A stretch of DNA of 64,000 nucleotides, from positions 4,676,001-4,740,000 of the forward strand of contig OX359199.1 in assembly GCA_947172415.1 (NCBI GenBank), read 5' to 3'. A model generated the notes under the pieces. That model saw only the letters and a program-made list of their open reading frames with translations. It ran no database searches and was not told the origin of the DNA. Shown here piece by piece: positions 36,951 to 47,973 of the stretch (its first letter is position 1; each line of letters starts with the position of its first letter). A program made the translations under genes and the position numbers. The DNA comes from Chondrosia reniformis. Taxonomy: Eukaryota > Porifera > Demospongiae > Chondrillida > Chondrillidae.

Positions 36951-37560
36951 GTTGAAACGTTTTTGGCTGCATAAACCTAAGAATGCAGCACTACAATACA
37001 GTATTTCCATCCTGAATGCTCAAATTTAGAGTTTGATTCTTCCTGTAAAACTTGTTCTAATTCTTCAAACTTTTCTTTAATTATCCTCTACTTGGCATGT
37101 GCTTCAACCATATGCATCTGTCTCTCTGACTTACCATATGTATAAGCCATGTGTATGCACCTGCACGCCTTGAGATTGGTACATATATATGCACAAGTTA
37201 ATCTAATACACCACTTTACAAGCACTCTAATGTAACCCTGAGCATTGTTTTCCATTCTTTTATATTCACTCAGATCACTACACTTTTCTAGTTAATTCTG
37301 TTTGTTTCTCTGTCAAATTAAGCTCCTAATTGAATCTATATACCCTTGAATGACAATAGCTACAATTGTATGCAGTCTTGTGCAATTTATCTCCCTAGCT
37401 TTGATTCTCTTTAGATGTCAGTATGTAGTTTTTGCAATCTGTATTCACAGGCTGGTTGCTTTCACATACATTATTTAATGCATTAAAGTGAAGAGAGTCA
37501 GGAATCTGTGTGGCTGTTAAGTGAAATATAGAAAGCAATACCTATAATCAACTAAAAGTC
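36951..37560. other. Intergenic stretch without recognised features
   Basis: AT-rich DNA between the CA array upstream of ELAC1 and the degenerate element at 37561. I see no coding exon or RNA gene. Confidence 0.5.
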
Positions 37561-37790
37561 ATGGTCTATAATTTTCCCGTAGAAACAGCTGGTTCATTGA
37601 TGATTTTTGCCATCATTGGATGACTGGGAGGTCATCACTGGTTGCCACAAATAGGACTTCGGTCCCCCAGCCAAGTAGACGATTGTCACTTGGTTGGTTG
37701 GCGTAATTATCCAGTGTTGTTTATTATTTGCAATAATAGCCTAGCACAGGCTTAAAGTGCAATAAACTCCCCTTTTCAAACCCATTGCTC
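37561..37790 (+). mobile_element. Degenerate copy of the 333-bp hammerhead element
   Basis: It shares with 41650-41850 the blocks gaaacagctg, gatgactgggagg, aggacttcggtcccccag, cacttgg/ggcgtaat and a decayed gcaataaactcccc end. The CTGATGA half of the ribozyme is missing. It lies between ELAC1 and the RTK2 duplicate. Confidence 0.7.
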
Positions 37791-38099
37791 TATACAGGAT
37801 TTCAATTTCTTCCTCACGCATACTTGTACAGCAAGAGTACATATACCAATGCATGAAAACATGCACTGTTTGGTATAAAACATAATTCTGGGAGTGTATG
37901 TACAGGAGATAGTACAAATATTGTAACTTGTACTTGACTGTAGATATGTAGGTATGGTACAATATACCCATCTATGTACTTATAATAAGAATAAAAATTA
38001 GCAATTTACAGTATTCGAAAGAACTACAACAACTAGAAATTAAGCAAGGAAGTTAACAAATATTGCAAGATGCGAAACTAGTATATTAGTCCACCACAG

Positions 38100-38340
38100 A
38101 AACAGTTGGTAAACTCTCCACTTGTTTGGTTTTAGCTGAAACTTCAAACTCGTACCTTTCCCATATCTTCAGACTCACATCTTACAGCACCCAAAACAAA
38201 CTCATTTCTTTCTTTTTCATCCTCATTGGCTTTAAATTTAGCCTACATTTGATAGAGTGCAAAAAGCCTAGATAATTAAACAATTCATTGGGAGCAAGTA
38301 TATATGCCTTGCACTTTATCTCTACCTATAATATGCATAG
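38100..38340 (-). pseudogene. Relic of a third RTK ectodomain copy
   Basis: The minus strand shows AKFKANEDEKERNEF after a splice-acceptor-like tag, aligning with the RTK1 exon AKVKEDDGYKMEL (about 26840) together with its upstream intron (acctcta, ggagtaaata-like blocks). A second open piece reads WERYEFEVSAKTKQVESL, fibronectin-III-like, followed by a stop. A hammerhead repeat interrupts it at 38341. It is more diverged than RTK1 is from RTK2, hence an older duplicate. Confidence 0.5.
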
Positions 38341-38582
38341 CCAAGGATCCACAGAAGATCAAGATAAAGAAAAGACAAAGACTCCCAGGATCACTGATGA
38401 AGGGTGGAATTCCCAGAAACGGCTGTCTGACCCAGTGGAGAAGAAGATGAAAGAAGGGAAAAGAAGGAAGAAAAGATTCCTGCATCCTCATCCAAAAGCT
38501 CTCTTCAGGTTTAGTTCCCCTATAGGCTCTTTTACAGAATAGGCATATAGCATGTAGGAAAATGGTATCTTAGATTTTTCAT
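38341..38582 (+). repeat. Hammerhead-repeat family, copy 6
   Basis: A full-length copy from ccaaggatccacagaag to ttagatttttcat. It has GGATCA, CTGATGA, a GGG/CCC hairpin, GAAACGGCTGTC and TGACCC; stem I has one mismatch and stem III one G-U. It lies immediately left of RTK2. Confidence 0.85.
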
Positions 38583-38755
38583 ATAGTTACATACTGTACA
38601 TATGACAATAGTTATCCTCACTACATACGTACTTGCAGGCATAGGGTCTATAATACATCTTTCAAAATTTACAGCATGCACATTGAGAGTGCCTATATCC
38701 TTCAAGTACATTCTACTACATTCATATTAGGCAGTACAAGACACATCCTCTATTC

Positions 38756-41700
38756 ACTTACAACGAGGGCTTTGTTAACTCTGTGACAATATACTGCAAT
38801 GACTATAAATATCAGTAAGGAGACCAGTGTCAGAAAACCACCAATTGCTCCTATTAAGCCATACACTGCTTGTGGAGAAAGACTTGAATTTGCATCTTTG
38901 GTTAGCATATTAAGAAAACGAAATAAATTTAAAATACATCTTAAATATACATGTACGTATATAGACATGGAATTTATAGGATATATATAATTCATATAGA
39001 TTGTATAATGAATACATGTAAAAGTAAACACATTAAACCAATCTGAATGTTCGTTTAATTAAATGTGAAAAAGACTGTAATGCATTAGAATATGGAACAT
39101 TTGGATTGATAATCCATGCATAATATTTATACCTGGAGTAAGAACAGTTAATGATGGTGCTTCTATAGTAAGGTTGGTCCAACTGCTGATGGCTCCATAA
39201 ATACTATGTGCTCTAACCTGTGACATATATATTATATGGATATATACGTATATATGCCAGATATTTTTGATATGTATTTTATTGAAAAACAATTATTATG
39301 TTCTTATGGAAACAGATCATATGCCAACTAGGGAAGACCCTCAATATACGTAGATGTAGACTGCACACATATACGTATGTGTATCTGCTATATACACAGC
39401 ATATATATACAATATGCAAAACTACATCATAATTATAATACAGTTGACATGGCTTACTCTAAACATCCAATGAGAGTCTTCCACTTTTGGACTTGAAATG
39501 GTTACTGTTATGTTTTCTTCTTCTTTATTATGCTAAAAGTCATGGAGAATGAAATTCACTACATGGTGAACATGTGTTCCAGGAATAACCCCTAACTCAA
39601 GAAATTTATTATCTTACACTATATGTCATCCTGTGAAGATTATCAATGTGTTGGGATCCAAACCAGACTGTAAACTCCACTATTCCTCCCGACACATTGG
39701 CTGGTAGCCGCCAGGATAATGTGATCAATAAGGGGTTTTCTGCTGAGTCATTCATTGACAAGTGGAATTCTTTGTAAGCCAGCTCCCTCACAGGTGATGG
39801 TGGTATAGCTGTGAAATATGTATATACAAATATGAAATACTGCCACTATTATCATAATATGCTGTATACCCTATCTAGATAACTGTACAACATTTGATTG
39901 CATAATGTATGTATTATTGTCATTTTTAATAAACTACTCTTAGTTAATACCCAGCTTAACTGTAATATGTGACTATATGTAAATGCATATGCAGTGAAAC
40001 GAAGTTAATATACATGCACAAAAATCTCATATATGGTTAATGATTTCCAGTGATTATTTGCAATTTAAACATGTGCATATGCTACGTGATTTTAAAAACA
40101 TTTCTAATATATATTTTTTCATAAGTACCTTGCAAATCAATGGAACGTTTTCGTTTACTGTCCAAATTACCACACACACATGATGATCTTGGATCGTTAC
40201 ATATATGATCAATCAACTCCATCTTATATCCATCATCCTCTTTGACTTTAGCCTATATTGATAGGGTATAACAAACCCTAAGTAATTCAACACCTCACTA
40301 GGAGTAAATAGGCTCACATTACATTTACCTCTATATTTAATCGTTTTGTGCCAAATGCTATATTAGAAAAGACAGTTGCATATTCAAAAGTATCAGCCTA
40401 TAAGTGAAGATAAATGTACAGAAATATATACTCCTCTTACATACTTACGTGCTTATGTACATATATAATTAGCTGCAATTGGCCATGTACTGACCACAAG
40501 TGGTTGAGAGTGTGCTTCTATTGGATCTGACCCATCAATCACTGTAACCTCTATTAATTGATTCTTTAGAGGTGTATAGATAAATTGTCGTCCTGCAATG
40601 TTTCTGTCTCTCAGTGTTGCAGTAATGGTAATGGAATGGTATCCAGTAGTAGTATTTGGAGTACTACTATAGTCTAGTACAGACACAATAGCATGACTCC
40701 CACAATACAGCCAAGCTACAAATTTTGATCACAAAAAGACATTTAAACTTTTAATACTTCATAAAACAAATATTAAGAGTAGCTCTAACCTATACCTCAG
40801 CGGTTCAGAGATTTTATGTAAAGCTTTACCTCTAGTGGTCAGATTGGTTGCTAAGGTAGATGGTATGGTGCGATCACCACCTCCTGAACTGCTATTTTGT
40901 GCACATGCAACCTGCAAGAAGATTGTGAAAATGATTCATTTGACAAAATTAGCAATACTACCCTTTATTGTAAATAAAAACCAAGTATATATTGAGTTGG
41001 TTATATGCTTACATTAAGACTCATATATATATATATATATTTTAATACAGATACGGGGTAAGTTGCAATAATATAATAATTATACGTATATATAGTTATT
41101 ATAATTACTTAAACATATGTACATCTATTTATTTTTTAGCTTACTTGTTTGATCATAAATGATTTTAATATAAATATATTTAACTTATTATAGCAATATC
41201 TTAAATATTAAATATTTATATACAAGTTAAAAAATAAATTTTATTAATGTTTAGTGTAAAACTTACTGATATCTCTAAAGCAGTGTTCAGTATATCAGGA
41301 ATTGATGTAAAGTTTTCTTTGTAGATGTAGCCAGTAACTTGCCTCGCTTTCTTGTCATCCTGCATGTTACATAAACACATATCGTTACTTTAAGTAAAAT
41401 ATTCACTGGAAAAATATTAGACTTCGGTCACTTGGCTGGTTTGGCGTAATATTTTTCCAGTGAATATTTTACTTATCATCCTAGCCTTTGCACGGCTCAT
41501 TGCAATTAACTCCCTTTTTCATTGTGAGCGTTCAGTCTCGCTTAGACTGCAGCCTCCATCTTCGCTTGTTTTGATTAATAAGTGGAGACAGTCATCCAAC
41601 TCACCATCATTGAAGTGTACCACACTGATGAGCCCAAATGAGGGCGAAACAGCTGTCCGTGGTTCTTTGATGATTTTTTTTCCATCTCGGATGACTGGGA

Positions 41701-42288
41701 GGCAATCACTGGTTGCCATTTTTAATAGGACTTCGGTCCCCCAGCCAAGATTAGACTCGGTCACTTGGCTGGTTTGGCGTAATATTTTTCCAGTGAATAT
41801 TTTACTTATCATCCTAGCCTTTGCACGGCTCATTGCAATTAACTCCCTTTTTCATTGTTACTTTAATATGCATATGTGTATATATACGTATATACATACA
41901 CATATAGAGCTACGCATATGTATGTATGTATACTTACTTTTGAGACTGGTACTGTTGTTGTGACACCACTATTATTGAATAATTGATATACCCTTATTAT
42001 ATAGTCAGAGCAGAACTCCTCCTCTATATGTAATATAAGTATACGTATCCACTGTATATCATTGAGGCATATATATATATATATATATATTGTATATGTA
42101 AACAATTCAACAAGCTGAAAAGGATGGCATTATATATAAGCATACACATAGATTCTATGAAATATAGTGGATACTCACCTTGACTAGGATCAAAGGAAAC
42201 CTCTAAACCAGAAAGATTAACAGAATTTTCTAAAAAGGCAGCAAGCCTGATATTTTTTGGTGGGTCTGGAATAGCCATACCTGTAGTA

Positions 42289-42373
<85 letters not shown>

Positions 42374-45274
42374 GTACCCATACATACAACAGATGTATGA
42401 AATGCAAACCAAAGGTGGTTAAGGGGCACAGGGCTATACCTGGACACGTATAAACCATTGCCACTTAAGGCTACCAGGCCGTCCGCCCAGGTACATAGCC
42501 CGACTGCCTGGGCGCATTAAGCCATCGCCACTTAAGGTTACCAGGCAGCACTTCCCAGACAGTCACATACACAAGCACCGAGTTCAGAGGTGATGCATTA
42601 TATTATAGTTCAAGTGAAATAAAGGATGTATATGTAATAATGGACAGAAAATGAGTCAATTTGGGTATTTTTTGATTAGTCTTGTAAGAGTTCAAAGGCA
42701 TGCTGCAATCTAACCTGGTGGACAAAAGGTAGTTAATCTAGATTCTCTGATAGAAGTGCTTCCAGCTAAAATGGGTTCATAACGTAGAACTGTTATGCTG
42801 CACTGAATTGTTGGAAAGCTTATAAAGTCTGGAGACTGTCGGTAAAACTCAACTTCATCAGGCAGGAATATGAAATTCATGTGCTGTAAACAAAACGTCT
42901 ATGTTAATCAAATTGATTACATATATCAGGGATTACTCTAAGTAGAGATGGCCCAAAAGCATGGCTACCTTATTCAATGTACTGTATCAGAGAGTACGGC
43001 CAGTGGCATACTGAAACTTCATCACTTCTATGTTTGGGCGCATCGATCCCTACTTCTAGTATATCCATGGGAAGTGATGAAGTTTCAGTATGCCACTTCT
43101 GCAATGTTAGCCTTACCATATGATCACTTTCTTGTTTCGTTACTTTTTCTAGATGTGCCAATCACTGTTATAGTGCCATCCCTTCATTTGTGAATGTTTT
43201 ATTTAACTTATTACATATAATCACCTCTTACCAATTTAAAATTGCTGCAATTTTACTGGTAGATATACAGTATAAGTATACAAGTATACAAGTATATAAG
43301 TATATACTGAGAAAGAGTGTTTGTTTATATATATACGTATAATGTATATAATCAATGCAACATACATGTGGTATGTAGCGAAATGTTCCTCTTAATGCAT
43401 CTTGTATTGACCACAGTATTCCATATGTCTTTTCTGTGGTAAGCTGGCTATTAATGGTCTCATCTTGTAGTTGAAATTTATAAACTCCTTTCTCCCACTT
43501 GTCTTGGTTTGATGAACGAATTAGCCTGGGACGATAATTTCCATAGTTTGGTGGTAGTTCATCCACTGATACTATATGTGTAATAATGATAATCCTGTCA
43601 CATTTTATCGTTTTAATATGGTAAAAGTAAACTATGCACCATAGATATATGAATATATGACTTTATTTTCAGATGCCAAACAAATATCAACTTTTTAGAT
43701 GATTTTTGAAAGCATTGGTGCTGTTACAGTAGTTTCAAAAAAACTAATTAACTTTTTTGTTTAACTTGGGTGTATCATTGATGCTGTAACTAGACACTAA
43801 GTTATGGTAACAGTACGTAGTCTGTGTGATAATGACTTTATTTCAGTAAAGCAGTAATCAACATCTGAAGTGGAAGAACCTCTTTCATGTTGTTCCTTCT
43901 CCTTCTCTTTCTCTAGCTCATCATCAAATATTAATCATCATGATTTTGTGACGATGATGATGAGAGAGAGAATTTAAAGAAAGATACAGTGAAAAAGTTC
44001 TAAAATTAGCTTAGTAACTAACTCAGAGGGTCTAGATTACAAAATATTCTGGAGGAGGACCAAGTTTGGGATCTTAAAGTTTTATAATTCTACCATCCAG
44101 TATACCCCCTACCTGAATTAATTGTTTATATGATTGAAAAAGGGTTAACGTTGACAATCAGTGGTGTGTACAAGAAAGGCACAACTTGCACTGTAAGGTA
44201 TATATTATTGTAAATTATAAAATAAACTTTGTGGTATTTTTAAGCCATAAATGTGGAACGATCCCTTAGCTATATAGAAGAAATTCTTGCTCCATAAATG
44301 AAGGTTATTAATACACATATATGTGACATGCATATTCTTAATATAAGAGAAAGGTTTATAGGCCTATATGAGTATATATATCACAAACCTTCTACAGTTC
44401 GATGAAGTTCTACATCTGTAATACTACACATTTCCTCACAAAGACTGATGTTACTCATACATCTGTTATAGCATGTACTCCCTTCAGAGGTATGATTTGC
44501 TGCAAAAGCCCTTTCACACACACCTCTCTATAAAGGTGAAAGAAGATCATGTTTGAAAACCATACACTTTCAGCTGCATGCAGATAGAGACTGACTGGTG
44601 TTTGGCAGAGTTCAGCACAAGGTGTTGAAGGGTGCAATATTCTCGCTTCTCTATATATTGATCTGAACCTGACATTAAGCATACATGCTGACAAACATAA
44701 GTGTGCCTAAAGCATGTACAGAAAAACGATACTTAATTCCAGCATAAGTTACCTGTGATTACTTCGCAGTGAATCTATACTGTACAGTATCAGTTGGTCT
44801 GCAATTAGTACAATGATACATAACATGTATATATACGCTAGCTCACTTCAAATGCATCAGTACAATTGTAACTGGTGGCATCAGTGCCCAACGGGTAGTC
44901 ATCACTCCTCTCTCCAGTTGGAGGATACTATTTATATACATACAAGAAGTGACATTCAGTTTAGTATCGATTACACAGTATAGAGATTTATGAGCGCAAT
45001 CTACCTTCCTCATGCATATTGGAAAACAACTTTCCAGAAGCCTAGCTTCTCCTGCTGCTGTCTCGGAAGGCCCGTATGGATAGTGGCCCGTTAGGCTTTT
45101 GGTGACCTTCAGTGCGGTACAGCCCGGATGGCGGCAGTAGAAAAAACCCCAGTGCCCATCGCTTTTCTTAGCGATTCTGCCAGCGTCGTTCAGTAAATAG
45201 CGCGCTCCAGGTGGAGCAGTAAGCGACTCTATTGGAATCGCTAAGGAGAGTACGGTAACCAGAGCGACTAGCAT
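38756..45274 (-). CDS. RTK2: duplicated RTK ectodomain and TM exons, no kinase
   Basis: It follows RTK1 exon by exon from start ATG 45274 (MLVALVTVLSLAIPIES) to the TM exon (GLIGAIGGFLTLVSLLIFI) ending at 38762 with a preserved donor, gtaagtg. No kinase exon follows before ELAC1. Frames are intact: the copy of exon 28277-28180 has an 18-bp in-frame deletion, and the exon near 40686-40470 has clustered replacements (AVEFTVFDGSD in RTK1, LIEVTVIDGSD here). The 5' exons are almost identical to RTK1; the TM exon is clearly more diverged. It may be a decoy or soluble/membrane receptor, an alternative ectodomain spliced to RTK1 kinase exons across ELAC1, or a decaying pseudogene. The lower boundary is the last homologous exon, not a proven stop codon. 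Confidence 0.7.
41388..41862 (+). mobile_element. Hammerhead-bearing element with 333-bp direct repeat in an RTK2 intron
   Basis: A direct repeat with period 333 bp (cacttggctggtttggcg at 41429 and 41762) gives about 1.3 units. An inverted fragment at the left end (taaaatattcactgg, 41394 on) mirrors the end of the unit. The unit contains a hammerhead ribozyme at 41606-41674, and the palindrome ccagccaag/cttggctgg. No reverse transcriptase is present, so it is non-autonomous. The layout resembles Penelope pseudo-LTRs or animal retrozymes. Confidence 0.75.
41606..41674 (+). ncRNA. Type I hammerhead ribozyme
   Basis: Core CTGATGA (41625-41631), stem II GCCC/GGGC (632-635 with 642-645) with loop AAATGA, GAAAC (646-650), palindromic stem III ACAG/CTGT (649-656), cleavage triplet GTC (655-657). 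Stem I pairs accac (619-623) with gtggt (659-663), then an internal loop, then ATCATTGAAG (606-615) with CTTTGATGAT (665-674) using two G-U pairs. One weak point is A624 opposite C658 at position 1.1/2.1. It is antisense to RTK2 transcription. Confidence 0.82.
42288..42373. repeat. (ATT)n microsatellite, RTK2 copy
   Basis: The counterpart of 28538-28639 in the duplicate, about 15 bp shorter. Confidence 0.97.
43013..43103. repeat. Shortened hairpin, RTK2 copy
   Basis: The same left arm as 29269-29311, but part of the loop and the inner right arm are deleted, leaving about 27 bp of outer stem (agtggcatactgaaacttc and its complement). Confidence 0.85.
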
Positions 45275-46293
45275 TTCTGATCTTCAGCACTATAGGGGCA
45301 GCTACCTTTACTTTATCGTCCCCGGAGTCGTAATGAATAGAGAGTATACTACGGCATTAATTTAAGGAAATGATGATTGATAATGATGTCAGAATTGTGT
45401 AATCTTGTGGTTTTAACGTGGTTAATAGATGGGAAAGTGCGTTCATATACGACATGTAATTACGAGCGAATTTAATGATAATGACGATGAGATCCGGCGA
45501 GAGCCTACTGCAAAAGTCACCTTTTCCAAGATGGCGTCGCTTCTTCTTATTTTAGCTTTATGTGCAAAATCAGAAAAAGGTCTACAGACCCTCTTAGATG
45601 TACTCTTGCAAAAGTGCCTTTTTACTCTATCATATCCTAGTAAACAAATCACCAATCATATTTATGATATGTATTTAAAGCACAAATCCCTTAGCTAATT
45701 CATGGATTTTATGGAGCATGCACATCCCCACCTCTCACCCACCCCACCCTATAGATATACCTAGCTGTCAATTCCAGAAGAGCAATGAACTTTCGAGCAC
45801 TATTTATCATGACTTTCCTTTGTAATGTGACTTATAAACCTGAACTGGTTGGACCATCCTTATTAATCTTTGTATGGCATGTTACAATAATAGATAATCA
45901 TTATTATTATTATTATTATTATCAGTACACTTATTACACAGTATACTCAGAATAACAAGAGACCATATACATGTTCTAGTATTGCTATATATGTGGTGAA
46001 ATAAGGGGATGGGGGCACAGCCCCCCACATTTTGAAAATAGAGCAACAGTAGTACCCCTGCGAGTATTTGGACTACGTCCACACCTAGTATTATCTTCAT
46101 GCACATAAAACATTTTGGAAAGCTATTAGATATGTCTAGTAGATATATACATATGTACCTAAAAGCACGTACTCATAATAAGATTAATGCTCTTTATTTA
46201 TCTTCCAGCTTTGAAATTATGATCAAATCAGTTTCCAATTAAATGTACATCTAATACATATACGAATGCACTGTATGAATTGTTTCCTTGTTT
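45275..46293. other. RTK2 upstream DNA and intergenic gap to calaxin
   Basis: To about 45375 it matches RTK1 upstream DNA; 45410-45460 holds an inverted 44-bp block (see findings). Beyond the small frame at 45429-45698 there is AT-rich sequence, a short ATT run at 45897 and a G/C-rich patch at 46000-46040. I see no further gene. Confidence 0.6.
45429..45698 (+). CDS. Unrecognised small ORF, divergent from RTK2
   Basis: An 89-codon frame. An internal ATG at 45531 in a favourable context (aagATGg) would give a 56-residue product starting MASLLLILALCAKSEKGL, with a hydrophobic start resembling a signal or anchor. Its first codons overlap the inverted block at the RTK2 duplication edge, so the upstream ATG is probably recent chance sequence. 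I do not recognise it; it could be a first exon, a small secreted peptide or noise. Confidence 0.25.
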   Translation: MGKCVHIRHVITSEFNDNDDEIRREPTAKVTFSKMASLLLILALCAKSEKGLQTLLDVLLQKCLFTLSYPSKQITNHIYDMYLKHKSLS

Positions 46294-47915
46294 TCATGAA
46301 AATACATCTTTCAGGTATTCCTCTATTAACTGCAGATTGAAATTTTGGGGCAAAGATAAGTAACATGGAGAGGACATTAGAAAAAAAAACAATCACTGAC
46401 CTTAGATTCAGGTAGACATCTTCCAAATGACTCCAGCAATAGTGTTTCTGCTTTGACTGTTTTTCTAAAGTCCTCCAGATTAATCTTTGAATCACCATCT
46501 ACATCCTAATGACATATGTACGTACATTATTCGTACAGCATCTGCCTATAATTAGTATATGTAATGGGGGAAATATACTCCTCTCCCTCCTCCATTTACG
46601 TAATATAAATTCTACCTACGTTACACATATATCCAGACACAAAAGCATGTAAATACATATATTCCTAATGTGGTTTTAAAAAGGTTGCATACGCACCATT
46701 TTCTTGACCATTATCTCCACTAGGTCTTTTATACCTTCCTCTGGGTCTTCTTCTGTAGGTTGCTACGTATGTATGCCATAACAGTAATGCGTGAGTAATC
46801 TAAAATGCTATTTTCCTATATATATACATAGGTAGGACTCACATATAAGGAAATATAGAATAGATTGTTTCCTAGACTTACTACTTCAGGAAAAATGTTA
46901 GAGCCTTGGATAAGGATACAGTTTCATTAAAAAAATTTTTCCACTAGGCCAGACAGCTTTTTCTGGAAACTCCACCCTTCATCAGTGACCCTGGGAGTCT
47001 TTATCAGAGTCCTTAGCTCTAAGTACAAGTGTCTTATGATCTAGAAATCCGTCTCTATCCTCAGTTGTTCCAAACTTCATGCAAAAAATCCTAAATGTAT
47101 GCTTTGTAGCATTATTAGATGAATTGATGATACTTCCTGACCTTGATGATAGTAGTTTTTAGTAAATGAAACATCTCTTCTCTGGTCAAGACTCCAGTAC
47201 TTTTCAGATCATAAATACTAAAACAAACTGTCCCATAGAAAACATTCACATTTAGAGTGTTAGCATGTATGCATTTACATACTTATGTAGTTATTTAAAT
47301 GTTAGCATGTCTTCTTATTCAAATCAGAGCCTCAACAGGTAATGTGTATTGTACATTAAACATTGATTTACTTCAACATGAAGTATTTGTACTAATCAGT
47401 CTAATGTATTACAACCACACAATTGTGCTACATGCATATGTACGTACGTACATTCTATCTTTTCATCAAGGGTTCCTTTTAGAAGGATTGACATTCCATG
47501 GATCCACTCCTCTCGACTCAAATATCCATCACTGTCCTTATCGAAAGCTCTGTACACTATACAATACAGCAATCGCCATGTCATAACAATGAAGGAGACA
47601 AGTTACAAATGCATTCAATTTAATATCTGGCTTCAACATGTATTGTTCACCTCTGTCCATAAAGAAGTCGTCAGTCATTCCAAATACTTCATGCAACAAA
47701 TCCCTGAATGTTGTTCTGTCCAACTTCTCGTTAGTCATAGATCGATAACGATATAGCAACTTTTCAGTTTCTTGGCGAGTGACTATGATAAAATGCTAAA
47801 TATCAACCAAAATAGAATATTTACGTTCAATGAGCTCACAATGACTTGATCTGTATAAGGCATTTGACAGTTTTGCAATTTCTTTCCTCTCGATAGCATT
47901 TACTTGAACGGCCAT
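46294..47915 (-). CDS. CLXN: Calaxin (EFCAB1), EF-hand dynein regulator
   Basis: Calcium sensor of ciliary outer-arm dynein. The first exon starts at 47915 ([18 protein letters not shown]), then [19 protein letters not shown] (47740-47655), the EF-hand exon [20 protein letters not shown] (about 47550-47460), [19 protein letters not shown] (47220-47140), [17 protein letters not shown] (46765-46697), [20 protein letters not shown] and [16 protein letters not shown] (46506-46405), and a last exon [11 protein letters not shown] to TGA at 46294. Exon order and motifs follow vertebrate calaxin closely. EF-hands 1 and 3 keep the DxDxD/G pattern; the second (YDLKSTG) has a Lys and a Ser in the loop and may bind calcium poorly. 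A sponge has motile cilia (choanocytes, larvae), so the role fits. A hammerhead repeat sits in the intron at about 46900. Confidence 0.92.
46885..47035 (-). repeat. Hammerhead-repeat family, copy 7 (minus orientation)
   Basis: The reverse complement reads GGGTCA, CTGATGA, AGGGTGGAGTTTCC, GAAAAAGCTGTC and TGGCCT. Core halves are recognisable, but stem III pairing is altered by the A-rich change. It lies in a calaxin intron in the sense direction. Confidence 0.72.
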
Positions 47916-47973
47916 TTTGGTACTCTTGTTGTTACCAAGGAGTTTGTAGTCACATGTGTATCGGCTGATAAAA
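47916..47973. promoter_or_regulatory. 58-bp bidirectional start-to-start interval
   Basis: The calaxin ATG (minus, 47915) and NMT ATG (plus, 47974) face away from each other with only 58 bp between. Both 5' UTRs and the core promoters must share this stretch or overlap the opposite first exon. Confidence 0.7.
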
